The position numbers and the translations under genes were made by a program. From positions 14,925,501 through 14,989,500 of the forward strand of contig CM076267.1 in NCBI GenBank assembly GCA_038380795.1: a stretch of DNA of 64,000 nucleotides. Reading direction: 5' to 3'. The stretch is from Pyrocephalus nanus. Taxonomy: Eukaryota; Chordata; Aves; Passeriformes; Tyrannidae. Within the stretch, counting starts at the first letter, position 1. Every line of letters starts with the position of its first letter. Positions 46,907-58,775 of the stretch are shown piece after piece. Under the pieces are notes generated by a model. The model was not told where the DNA came from. It searched no databases and saw only the letters and a list, made by a program, of their open reading frames with translations.

Positions 46907-48829
46907 GTATTTATAGGCATAACTGTGGAGACATAGTAGTGCTGTCCAGTAGTTAAGTGGCTCTTTTTACTGGTGAAGCCATTAAAACCACTTTTCCTTT
47001 CCAGTTAATTGCACACTTTGTGGCTTGAATGCTCTGAGATGAATCTGAAGAAAACTTAAATAACTTGAAGAAGCCTGGCTCATCTTTGTATGTCCTTCAC
47101 ATATGTGCCTTGAGGAATAGCATAGAGCTAGCTCTATGAGTGGAGGAATGGACAGATCTAAGAGGGGAGGAGGGAACAAGTAAAACATCACTCTGCCTCT
47201 TCCCATTTGCCTCTGAGGAGGGCTGGGGGGACTAGGGCATGTGCTGCAAGGTGGAGAGAAAAAGAGCATCATGATCTGCTGCTGGCCAGTGCTGCTGATT
47301 TTCCAGCCCTGACCAAAGATAATTGTGTGCTATGACCTGTCATGTGTTGTGTCGCCTGCAGATCTTGTGGTTAGTCCACATGAACACTTTGCTCTCTCTA
47401 TGGGTCATTCTCCTTTGGTCTGGTAGCAGGTTCCCACATGTGTGAATTGCCTAATCCATACTGAGTTGCAATAATAAATTTTCATGTTGAGCCAATTCTT
47501 GGGACATTCAGTCTTGGACAAAAAGCTGATGTTTGAGCTAATAATTGCCTCCATATTATCCATTTAGACTGTCAAGATGCTGGAACATCTTTCATGGTCT
47601 GTTTGTCTGGTGAGTTTCAATTTGGTTTGAGGTTTGGTTTGTCTGGGTTTTTTGGTGACTGCAGCACATCTGTCCTTAACAGTACAGGTCAGAAAACACA
47701 AGTCTTGTTAATAACCCTGGTAGCTGCTGGAGGAAAAATAGTAAGGAGGTAGCAGAGGAGTCACTTGCTCCAACTTAAGCTTTAAATAGATTTGAGTGGT
47801 GATGAGCTACAACATTATTAATTCATTAATGAGCCGGACATCTTTGAAAGATCGATTCAAAACTGTACCTAAGTAGGAACTTTTTCCCAAGCTGCAAAAA
47901 GTCTGTGGCTCACAAGTTTGACTGCAGTGTCTCTGAACATGTTTCCTAAACTTTTTTTTCCTTTTAAATCAGTGCTTCAAACTTCCCCTACTAAATTAAA
48001 TTCATGTATTCAGGTATCTGGTGTCATTTCTACCAATCTGCATATCCTGATATCAACTCCCAACACGCTTTGTGCTGTAACGTCTTCCCTGGGAAGCCAG
48101 CTGCAGTGTCCAACCACCCTCTGGTGGTATATTTTCCTTATATCCAGCCTAAACCTCCCCTGACACAACTTCAGGCCATTATTTTGGGTCCTATCACTGG
48201 TTACCAGAGAGAAGAGATCATTGCCTGCCCCTCCACTTCCTCTCAGGAGGAGCAGGACAGTGTTGTTCTGCTCAGTGCTTTTTATTCTTGATTCGGAGTG
48301 CTTGGGTCACATTTTCACATGCTGAGATGGGATTCTGCACACCTCTGTGCTTTTTTCATCAATGCAGACGTCATAATTGAAGTACAGGTTTCTGATAAAG
48401 CTCAACTGCTCTGAAGTAGCCATTCACTGACAGGTGCAGAGGATATGTTTTGCTGTGTTGATATCCCAGGGTGATTGCACAGGTATATTGTCTAAGGTGA
48501 CTTCTATTACTGCTGAGGAAGTTATTAATTACCCTTTCCATTTATATTCGCAGAGGATGGAAGCTGGGCAGGGAGGAAGTAAGAACACAAGGATGTGAGA
48601 TGATCTTTTGATATGGATTGTGTGGTTCTACCTGCATCCTGGGTGGGTAGGCTACATCCATCCATGGATACCCTGCATGGATGGGCTGTGCCCACAGACC
48701 TCCTGGGCTTTTTGTGCCATGGTACTCTAGCCTGATCCTCAGCAAAAGGCGTTTTGTGTTGGTGAATCTTCAGGGCTGCCAATTGCACCGGTTTACCCAA
48801 AGTGAGAGCAGGGAGGAAGGTGGAGAGGG
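46907..48829. other. Intergenic, no gene recognised
   Basis: Unique sequence. It contains an 18-base perfect palindrome at 47121-47138. ORFs are short and featureless. Confidence 0.7.
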
Positions 48830-49045
48830 CCGGGAGGAGGAAGGATGCTGTGGTCAGAGCACCGGCAATGCTGCGAGCGGCCAGCGGGCGACACTGCCGT
48901 TCTGCTGCGCGGAGCTGCGAGGCTGCTGCATCCTCTCGGCTTCCTTTCCACTCGGGAGAGCACTCTGCTCACCTCTACGCCCACTGTAGCTTCTCAGCTC
49001 AGCGCTTCGTGCTCCCCCCGCCCCCAAAACAGGCCACGGTATTGA
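48830..49045. promoter_or_regulatory. Small orphan CpG island
   Basis: By eye about 17 CpG in about 220 bases at roughly 60% GC, in otherwise CpG-poor surroundings 3.2 kb downstream of RPL37A. No coding exon is recognisable on either strand. It might be an enhancer, a promoter of a non-coding RNA, or a decayed element. Confidence 0.45.
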
Positions 49046-52000
49046 GTTTAGACTGAAACAGAAGTCTGTGACAAAAGATATTAGGAGGTAAAAACTGGAG
49101 ATGAGGATTTTTGTCTGTCATTTGTCACCTTCAACAGAACTGAATTTGGGTCAGGAGTCTGTCTACATGCTGTATATATCCTAGGAGAAATCTTTCTATT
49201 GACAACTACGTGATTTGGCCAATTGATCCTCCAAATTTGTGGTTTGCCAGAATCTAAAATTCCCAGGAATTCTAAAGAATTTTGCTTACTGCTTTCCATA
49301 TATTTGCTGTTCAGCCTTAATCAGGAACTTGGATAGAGTTGTCTTAGATGCTGGGACCTGTCCTGCAAGATGTGAACTTATGGCAGTGTCTGACCCATCT
49401 GGATTGCTACAGCTCTGGGAATTGGGTTTGATGGAAATAGTGACTTTAAATCTGACTGAATGTTCTGTAGATGTGGCTGTGCAGGTTTGTTAATCTTGGT
49501 TGTTTTTGAAGAGCAGGTGGGAAGGGGACCTCTTTCTCAGAGCAATTTGTCAGTCCCATGGGATTTTTCTTTCAGAATCAAGGATGGTAGCTGTAATCGG
49601 GGTGACATTTCAGGTGCCCAAAGGTATGTCAGGAGCTCAAAGGAACTTGGAAATAAAAAAATGAACAAGCACAGGTCAGCTCTCCTCATTCTGATTTCTG
49701 TTAAGCATTTACTTGTTTCCAAAAGAAAATAATTGCTTTGGCTTTTTGCCATTTGTGCTTCCTGCTCTCTTCTGCTCACTCACAGCCTGTTTGGTTGGAT
49801 CATGGGGGCACCACTGATGTTTGTATTATGCCACATATTAAAGACTGTTGGGGCCTAGGGCTCACAGGGATGAGGAACCTCAGCCATAGGTGTTGGTTGC
49901 CCCTTCTGCAGGTCCTGACTTAAAGGTGATGTGAACTCAGCCCATGTGAAGGTGCTCAAATCCTTTCTTAGGGACTTGACTGTAATACAGCCTGACAGTT
50001 ATAAGCAGTGGGCACCATGTTTTAAGGAGCATATCCCAGTGTGATTTTTAACTTCCATGAAGAGCAAATGTCTTGCCATTACTGTGTGGTCATCTGCCTT
50101 CATCCCTGAACACATCCAAGGGCTGCCCATTGCCTTTCTGAGCTCCTTCATATCTCTTCCCATGCCTCTTCCTCCATGCTGCAACCCAGGGAGATTTCCA
50201 ATGGCACTTCAGAAACAAGAGTGACTGAGGCAGAGGAGTCACCTTTCTGGTGTCGATATACCCTGTCTAAGGACAATTTGCTAGGTGTCTCCCTAGAAAG
50301 AAAGGAGATCTAGTGATGAAGTTTATTGCTGGCTTTGCATGCAGCTCAGAACATTGGACAAGAGAAGCAGCTGGAGTCAGGGACTGATGTGACCACCACT
50401 TTAACGGACTGCAAGTCACCATCTGCTTTTATGTATTGTCCAAGTACTTCCACCTCCTGCTCATCTCACCTGTATTTTCAGCAGCTCCACTTAGGGAAAC
50501 ATTGCATTACAGAGCTGGTCCAGCTCCTGTGAAAGAAGCGGGCAGGCAACATCTCTCTGCTACCTAGCTGAGCAGCAGGGCTCACAGCTTTTCTCAGAGA
50601 AATGATTCCTTAAAGGATGCTACAGAATGTTTTGTAGTGGCATGAGACTGTGTAGTTCCAGCAGATCAAGGTGACAGGGAACAGGCCCCAGTGCTCTGGA
50701 AGTGGGCAGTTGCCATCGGTAACATATCCTTCCTTTGAGTATTTGATCTTAGCGGATGTCTTTTGAGGCATGGAGTGTGGCAGAGTTGTGGATATGCCTC
50801 AGGTGCCCTTATTAGATGCCTGAATGCATTTTGAAAATGGCTGCTTAGAAAATGTCTAATTGCTATTCCACATATTCAAAAAGTTTTTTTTCTCTTGACA
50901 AGGCTTTGGCATGCCTTGGATTGCTAAATATACTTTCCTCTTGCAAATTCTTGGCAGGAATCTGTGTAAGGAATCATGCCAAGCAGTCTCTTCAAATGTT
51001 AACAAGCTCATCGGTGTGGCTTTCCCAGTGCAGGGTTTGTGCTCTTTTTTTTTTCCACCTTCCTTCCCAAAAAACCTCAACCCTTCTTTTTGTGCACTGT
51101 TGCTCTAAGCATATGAACTATGGCAGCTCTGCAAGAAAGGATTTTTCTAACAGAGCTGAAAAAAAGTGCTTGTTTGGTGTTCAACAGTTTGGTGTCACTG
51201 CCTGCTCAAGCTCCTTGGGCTCCTGTTGAGTATGATGTGTGGATTTTGGGGTGCTTCTGGAAAAACGAATCTGTTCCCGCTCGTCCCTTGCCTAGTCTTG
51301 CTTTTTGCTCTGTTTTTAGCAAGCTGGACTGTGTCCTTGCATGGCAATCGTAGATTTGATGTCTTTCTTTCAGTATCCTATTAGCAAGTGAATAAGGCTG
51401 CCCTGCTCCCCTTTTGTTTCCTCCCCAGTGCTTATACTGGTGCAGAAGCAGCCCTGGAGGTGGTGTCTGCAGCACACAGGGACTCACAGATTAGGCTTGC
51501 AGCTCTCCATCCCCCAGGGAAAGGGCAGTGTTGCTCTAGTATCTGCCAGCAAAGAAAGCAGGGAGAAGCCAGTGCAGCACTGCTGAAACCCCAGTGTGTC
51601 CCTAAACCTTATCCTAGGAGCCTGGCATCCATCAATATGTCAGGGTACAAACCTCCCTTGAGCCTCACCAGAGACATTCTTGCCATAAGCATTTGGAGAG
51701 CTTTGCCTCTGACTTGCTGTCCTGGCCTTCAGTCATCTGATGGACACACCTTGGGAACAAGCATTTGTGTTAGGGTTGGGATGTTAAAATTCCCCTTCCT
51801 GTGCTCAGAGTCCTGCCTGCTCTTCATGGAAAGAGCTCAGCAGGGGACGCAGGGAAATTGAGTTGTGGGGCCAGAGAGCCTGAGTGTGTCACATTACAGC
51901 CTGGAATAAGCAGAAGGCTGAAAGTCAAGGCCAGACCTTGGCACAGAGGAGGCCATACTTGAGACAGCTTGAAGAGTAGTCAGGCCAAATGATGACTCCC

Positions 52001-54009
52001 CACTTTTCCACTAAGGTGCTTCTTGTTCACACTCTCTCTCCTAGGAGTGTTGTGACTTTGTCCAGCTCCTGTGAAATGGGCCTGTTAATCTGGGGAGCAG
52101 AGAACTGGTTCTCCTTGACCTGGCAGCTCTCCTGTTCATGATTATTTCTTTGTTGTATTTTATTCAACAAAAAGTAATATTTTCAGCCTTGATTCAGTGG
52201 GCTTTTTTGAAGGGACCTCTATTCACACCAGGGAATATTTATTTATAACTTATGAGTTTGGTTTCAGGAATTTGCTCTGTGACCCTTCTCCATTTCTTTG
52301 ATTAAATCTCCTATTGTAAAAGGAACATTTTATTCTGCAGTCCTTCCCCACCCTGAGACAAATGTCCTGTAAGTCACAGCTTTGCTCTCCCCCAGGCAAT
52401 TCTGGAACAAATCCAGTTCTCTGTAACTGTGGAGAGAGAACCTGATTCCTCCAAATATTATTTATTTGGAGATGTTAAGTGATGGACCAAGAGGGCACTT
52501 GACTTTTTCACTGAATATAGTTCTTCCGAGTTGCCACCAACTACTGGGCCTCACCTTTGAAGGAAGAAGTTTTGATGCAAAGCGAGATTGTCTCTAATAT
52601 CCCAGCTGTGAGGCCAAATTGATTGCTTGAAGATAGGATCTTGGGCTCTATCAGTCATGTCTGTTTCCATTCAAGAAGTTGGATTTGACACTATTGTTAC
52701 TGTAATGGATTAAATTTGACATTAAAAGGCAAATCTGTAAAGGGAACATTAAAAAAATGCTTGAATGCAGACTAAACCCAAGTCATGCAAAAAAGAAAGG
52801 GAACAAATAATTAGTGTAGGCATTAAACAATAATTTTTAACCCTAGTCAGCTGAAGATGTATTCTTCTTCATGCATGAGGAATATAAAACAACGAAATGC
52901 AACTTCCTGTAGCAAGCAAGAGATGTTTGCTCCAAAGTAGGTCCACCTCTGACAGAAATGTTGTGTATGCTGTGGTAGTCCTTGTGGACCTCAGATACAG
53001 ACTCCACTTATACCTGTCCAAACAAAGAAAAGTCAAAAGAAAAGATAGGAGATGATAAACAATCAGATAGTGTGGCAGATTCACAGCCCTAAAAACAGGC
53101 TTGTGATCTGAGCCCATCAGCAACCTGCTCATTCCCAGGAGCTTTGCTCTGGATTGTTACTACCACATCAGTGCTTGGCAGCTGAAGACAGTGATGGTTC
53201 TTACAGTATGTGCCTTAAGCACTGATAAGTCACTTCACATTGTTCACTTGGAGAATCCAAGGCATTAGAAATGGTGGTAGAGCTGCCAGTTGTGTTACTT
53301 TTTTTGCATCCAAAGGGCAGAGATCAGAAATCAAAGTTGGTAGTGTGTGAGGATCAGGCTACTTCATTTGTCCTATGTACTGTCCTGCCCTTTCCCACTA
53401 CTTCCTCTTTTCCTTTGGCATCTTCTTACCTTGCATGGACCCTCCTCGATGATATGAGGCCCCTCAGGCATGGAATATCTTCTTGTTTTGCCCACTGGGG
53501 AGAGCTGAGTACAGAGGATCCTACATGCTGCCTTTTACCTCTATTGTTCATCTGCAGGATGGAGATCACCTAAGCCTTTGAGAATACATTTTGGGAGCAT
53601 TCTCTGCCAACACTGCAGGAAGATGGCACCTTTGTCAAAGGCAAAACTTTCCATCACTTACAGAAAAAGGAGTTGCATGGAAGTGAGAGAGACTCTGACT
53701 TGTGGTTTTGCTCTAAATCAGCTGCATTTTTAACATTCAGAAGCCAAGAAAGATGAAAGACTCCTGGTCAACCTCTCTAGTCCCTTGGGAAAAAAAGTAA
53801 AAAGACTTGATAAATATTTTGCATTAATAAATTCCATTTGTCTTATAAAACAAAGTTTGCCAGCTACCAAAGCAGGAAAAATATTTTACATAACTCTGAG
53901 TGCGACGTCTAAAAGGTTGCTATGAGCCTGGATTGAACAACTCTTTCCATAACCCAGAATGTGAAGGAATGCTAAGCTTCACCCAAGCAAGGACTGAGCT
54001 TTCTGCATA
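49046..54009. other. Intergenic, no gene recognised
   Basis: About 5 kb of unique, mildly AT-rich DNA. I found no exon with recognisable protein similarity, no RNA gene and no clear mobile element. Confidence 0.65.
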
Positions 54010-54600
54010 TGTCTGTGTATTGGTCTGACCCTGGCTGGGTGCCAGATGCCCACCAAAGCTGCTCAGCTCAACTTGGGGAAATTAGTTTAATTTATTGCCA
54101 ATCAAATCAGCATGGGGCAATGAGAAAATGAAAACCAAATCTCAAAACACCTTTCCCCCACCCCTCCCTTCTTCCAGGGACACAGCTTCACTTCTGATTC
54201 TCTCTCTCTTCCATGGCCTCAGGGGCACATCTGCCTCACCATGGTCTTCACTATGGGCTGCAGGGAACCTCAGCTCCAGTACCTGGAGCACCTCCTCCCT
54301 CTCCTCCTGCACTGACCTGGGTGTCTGCACCGTTGCTCTTCTCACATGTTCTCATTCTTCACTCTGACTGCAATTGCTGTTGTGCAGTAACTTCTTTCCC
54401 CTTCTTAAATCCTGTTGTCCCAGAGGTGCTACCACTGTCACTGATGGGCTTGGCCTTGGCCAGGGGTGGGTCCATCTTGGAGCTGGCTGGCACTGGCTCT
54501 TTTGGGCACAGGGGAAGCTTCGGGCAGCTTCTCACAGAAGCCAGTCCTGTAACTCCCCTGCTCCCAAAACCTTGCCATGTAAGCCCAGTACTGTCCGTGT
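54010..54600 (+). mobile_element. LTR-like avian repeat, copy B (internally deleted)
   Basis: Same orientation as copy A. It shares TGACCCTGGCTGGGTGCCAG, TTATTGCCAATCAAATCAGC, CTCCCTTCTTCCAGG, CTTCTTAAATCC, CCAGAGGTGCTACCAC, CAGCTTCTCACAGAAGCCAG and CCTTGCCATGTAAGCCCAGT. It lacks the 49-bp array and is about half the length. The two copies differ by many substitutions, so neither is recent. Confidence 0.7.
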
Positions 54601-54730
54601 ACTTTTCTGCCAGATGGTTGGTTTATAGCAGCAGAAGCAGCAAGCTGGCTGCCTTCTGGTGAGTGGGGTCCAGCAGGTAAGAGGTGAGCCAAGGAAAAAG
54701 AGATTAAGGCATGAACATGTGCTAGAAGCT

Positions 54731-54892
54731 GTTTGTGAACCCAAAACTATGTCCCTCATTGTGCTGTTGAGAACGCTGCTTTAAAAGGCAGGAAAAGCAC
54801 ATCTGTCTAATATTATTGTTTTGTTATTAGATTTTAATTGCAATGTTTATTAATCAGTGGAGCAGATTCCCCAGGGATGTTTCTTGGTCTGG
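54731..54892 (+). repeat. Diverged direct repeat, copy 1
   Basis: Aligns collinearly with 55778-55938 over about 160 bases (for example CTGTCTAATATTATTGTTTTGTTATTAG here against CTGTCTACGATTATTGTTTTGTTGTTAA there). The last 50 bases also resemble old amniote CR1 (ATTAATCAGTGGAGCAGATT). Confidence 0.65.
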
Positions 54893-55777
54893 ATTACTGA
54901 CACTTTCTGATTCTCAGGGCAGGGACGAGCACTGGCTGTTCCTGCTAACCCTGACAGGGTCTATGTGATGGTTTGCATCACCCTGCTCTGGTTTCGTGTC
55001 AGACTGTGGAGTGTCAGAGATCAGCCACAGCATCCAGGGGAGCTGCAGAGGATTGTTCCTGCCTTTTGCAAACCCGCACCCTGGATCATGGTTAGCACTT
55101 CCTGGCACACAGCAATATGAATTATTATGAGTGGTAGAAGGAGAGGACACCCAAGCCTGAGATAAGCAGGGTGTAGTTGAGGTCTGCCTTCAAATGACAG
55201 TCTCAAGACCACTTCAGGCTTTGGCACTCAGACCATTCCAAGCCAAGCATGCTTTTTTGGTTTTGTAGGATGCATGTCATTGCAGCTGACCAACCTCCCT
55301 CCACCCTTCCCATCAGTCTTCTCCTAGATTATCGTCTTGGCTTGCAGGAGCTGGGATTGTTTCTCTATGCAGTTGAAGTCCATCTCCTGGTCACCTGTAC
55401 CTACCTCCCCAAAGATGAACTGGCTGCAGCTTTTTATATGTTTACAATTCCCTTCGAGCCTACCCTTGCCTTGGGCCATCTGGCACAAGACAGTCTTTTG
55501 GAAGGGAGGACCAAAGGCTCCCAAGTCTCTCAGTGCCAAGGCCAGGAAATGCTGTGACTTAAAACACAAAGAAAATGAGGGATGCAGCAGCTCTGGGGAC
55601 ACAAGCATCATCTGGAGCTTGGCTCCTACAAGCACTGAAGCCCCCCAGCCCTGCTGCCTGAGATACACGTGCAGGAAGATAGGCCATGGTGAGCCACGTG
55701 GGAAGTGACCATTCCCTCTTGGAAAGGTATCTGAAACAGTTGGCTAAGGATTTATCCTGCATTGGGGTGAAAATTTA

Positions 55778-55938
55778 TTTGCGAATCCCAAACAATGTCT
55801 CCTGTGGAGCTGTGGGAATGTTGCTATAAAAGGCACGAAAGGCCCAGCTGTCTACGATTATTGTTTTGTTGTTAATTTTTAACAATGAAGGCAATTACCC
55901 ATTGGAACAGATCCCCCCTGGGATGTTTGTTGGTCTTG
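55778..55938 (+). repeat. Diverged direct repeat, copy 2
   Basis: Partner of 54731-54892, about 1.05 kb downstream in the same orientation. Its end (TTAACAATGAAGGCAATTAC then CCATTGGAACAGATC) matches the ancient CR1 motif TTAACAGTGAGGGTAATTAA then CCATTGGAACAA well, so at least this part is CR1-derived. Confidence 0.65.
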
Positions 55939-58689
55939 AGTATTTAAACTATGAGGTCCTGTGAGCAGAGACGTGTCTAGGGCAAAGTGTATATACAGCA
56001 CTGAAAAACCTCAGCGCCTTCAGCCACAGCTTGTGCAAACCTACTCTTGTTGTGTTGCAGCAGTTTGGGAGGGTGCATGGGGCCAGACATGCTGTCTCAG
56101 TAGAGGGATGTCCTCTCCTGCTGGGGTGGCAGTAAGTCTTAGGAAAACTTGGAGAACTGGGTAGCCCTGAGCACCTGAAATCTTTCTCAGTTTTGTCAGA
56201 TTGATATTTTACAGCAGAATGTCTTTGTTCAGACTATTTATAGCCAGCCCCTAGCTCAGAACAATTAGTATTTGTTTTAACAGCAACTGAGGCCCTTTGG
56301 AAAGAGTTTCAACAACTAAAGGATCAGCCCTTGGTCACCAAGGGTGGGGTGTTTTTTTGGTTTTCTCCTCCCCCTCTCCCCCCTCAGTAGACTCTGCAAG
56401 TGCCTTCTCTTTTAGGAATCAGTTCTGGAGCAAATAGAGACTCACCACTAAATTATATCTCTGGGCAGGAAAGCAATGCCAAGCCATTCCGTTGATTTTG
56501 TAATGTAGGACACAGCCCCCCTTGCCCTGCGTGCAGTCATGCACAGACTCCTTGGCAGCTAATTAATAATTTGCAGTTAAGTGGCGGCTGCTTCCTTGCA
56601 TCATTTCAACACGGTTGCCAAGTGGAAAATTGAAAAGCAAGAGAGAGCCAAAGAAAGGACGACGACAACAACAACAACAACAACAACAAAGGTTTAAAGT
56701 TCTAGGAAATTTCACTATGTGAGGTCAAAATTCCTTGTGTGTTCAGGGGCTGGGCTGTTGGCTGGCAGGCACCTCAAGCTAACATGGCAAGGCCCTTTCT
56801 TTTCAAAGTCTAGTTCTCCTAAAGCACCTCCTGTTTGACGTGAGTTTCTCACATGTACATGTGTTTGGAAAAGGGAAGGATATGGGGAGTATGCAGAGCT
56901 AGGGCAGGCTGAAGGTAAATGGAGTGGGGGTTTTTCTCATGGTTGGGAAGATGAGAAATGCTCTGAGGGATGGGGATGAGCAAGGAAGGATGGTGAAGCA
57001 GACCCCCCCAGGACAGGGATGGGAAGAGTGGTGGCACCACTAAGGGATTTCAAGAGCAGAGACTACCTAAGAGTGGGCTTACAGGCAAAAGTGACCTGGT
57101 CCTAGCTTTCCTGGATTCTGGGGAAGACATCTTGCCATGTGCCTCTCCTCCCAGTCTGCTGGTAAAGAGCTGGACTGTGCTTGGCCTGTTTCATGGCACA
57201 AAAGGGCTTTCCTCTGCGTGGAGGATTTTTAGCACGTTCCAGTTTGAAAACAATGACAGTATTGTCTCGTGAGTTAGGTTTTCCACTCTTTTATGCTGCT
57301 AGCCCCGGGGAGAAGCTGGGGCATGCGACATTGTCGGCACAGCAAGAAGTACAACAGCTGAACTGAGCTCTTGGGGGTTTTATACATCTTCATGCTTGAG
57401 GTTGTTGGAGATGTGAGGAGAAGGGGCCCAAGGGAAGGCTAGTTTTCAAAGCATGTGATGAGCTGCTTTTGCTTTGCCTGCCTTTCTTCTGTCTTCTCCT
57501 CTGCATGGAGGAAGCCATGTTTTCCTGACTCTTCCCATTTACAGTCACAGTAGTCTTCATGAGTTTGGCAGCTTCAGGATCTGTGTGGTTGGACACTAGC
57601 AATTATCTGCGGGAGGCAGACGTAAAAGTTCATCAGTCTCAAAAACATAACCTGTAGGAAAAAGCTGAAGGTTCCAAAGAAGCAAAACTTTTTTGAAAAC
57701 ATTTTTTTTTTAATACACAAAAGATTTTGCTCCTCCATTTCTGCTTGGAGGAGACAGGCTTATAGATACCTGACATGAGAAAAGATGAGGAAATGGCTGA
57801 ATCATTTCATTAAGAAAAAGGTTGTTTTCCCATGTTCACCCTCCTGGTTTGGGGGTTTTCTGTAGAAGGAAGGAACCAATGGTGTGGATGACTCATGGCT
57901 CTTTTCTAAGAAGCCCAGTAATGGTGGGTTGAATCACTAGATGAACACAGGCAGAGTTGCAAATACCCAGAAGTCTTGGCCTCATTCTGCTGCTCACATT
58001 TAATGATTTTATTACTAAATCTAAACCTGGGGCTCACAGTCCTTTCCAGGGAGGTAAGTTTAACAGCACACATGTATCGTCAGCCACATCTCTTCCTCTT
58101 TGCCCTGAGCCTTTGTACACAAAGCAGTGATGGGGGGCTTGTAGCTTCTTGCAGTTTCTTGTTCCTGTGGGATTCACGTGGGCTGAGCGTGACTGAATGG
58201 CTGCGGTCCTGTGGATGAGAAATGCCTCACACCCTGCTGGCATCCAGAAAGGATTACTGTTCCCCTGCTTAATGCGTTTGTTTAATGCCCATTCCATGAG
58301 GCTGTTTCTCAGGCTGTTTTCCTTGCAGGATATGTCTCTGTGTGTGCAATTAGCTAAGAGACATTAGTTTAATGACTTGTGTGTGTCTGAGTTAGGCCTG
58401 GCCCTATCTCGGATGGCTGCCTTTCTCCTGTCTGGAGACTTAATTCTCTGCACAAACTGCTCTGTCATGCTCATCCCAGGCATTGGATGCAGACAGTGGC
58501 TCTTGCCGGTCCCCAGCCAAAGGAACCCTGCTATCACACATAATTACCTCCTTGACTCATCATGACTTTTATTGCCCCCCCCCCTTCCTTTTTTTTTGTT
58601 TTGTTTTGTAAGTTTGATTTGTTCTTTCAAAGCTATTGTTTCCATCCCTGTATTCCCAGTGGCTCCAGAGGACTGCAGTGTATTCATGC
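55939..58689. other. Intergenic, no gene recognised
   Basis: Unique sequence. The patch at about 56535-56650 combines AATTAATAATTTGCAGTTAA with balanced, non-repetitive sequence and could be a conserved non-coding element. C- and T-runs lie near 58576-58608. No coding exon was recognised. Confidence 0.6.
56660..56691 (+). repeat. (CAA)n microsatellite
   Basis: GAC/CAA triplets, about ten units, flanked by AT-rich sequence. Confidence 0.9.
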
Positions 58690-58775
58690 AGGAATTACTG
58701 AGGCGGGCTCTGTGGTCTGTTTTGTGTAAGAGTTCAGACTGAGTGATTGTTTTGGTCTCTTCTGGCTGGTTTCTG
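58690..58775 (+). mobile_element. Ancient CR1 3' remnant
   Basis: AGGAATTACTGAGGCGGGCT, then TGTGGTCTGTTTTGTGTAAG, GTTCAGACTGAGTGATTGT and TTTGGTCTCTTCTGGCTGG, follows the 3' end of old amniote CR1 (GGAATTATTTTGGGG, CCTGTGTTATACAGGAGGTC, AGACTAGATGATCA, TGGTCCCTTCTGGCC) base for base with scattered changes. Confidence 0.7.

Noticed and set aside
51388..51861. 157-codon ORF in the distal intergenic region
   Set aside because: No recognisable domain, no splice or promoter context, and length within chance expectation for this composition.
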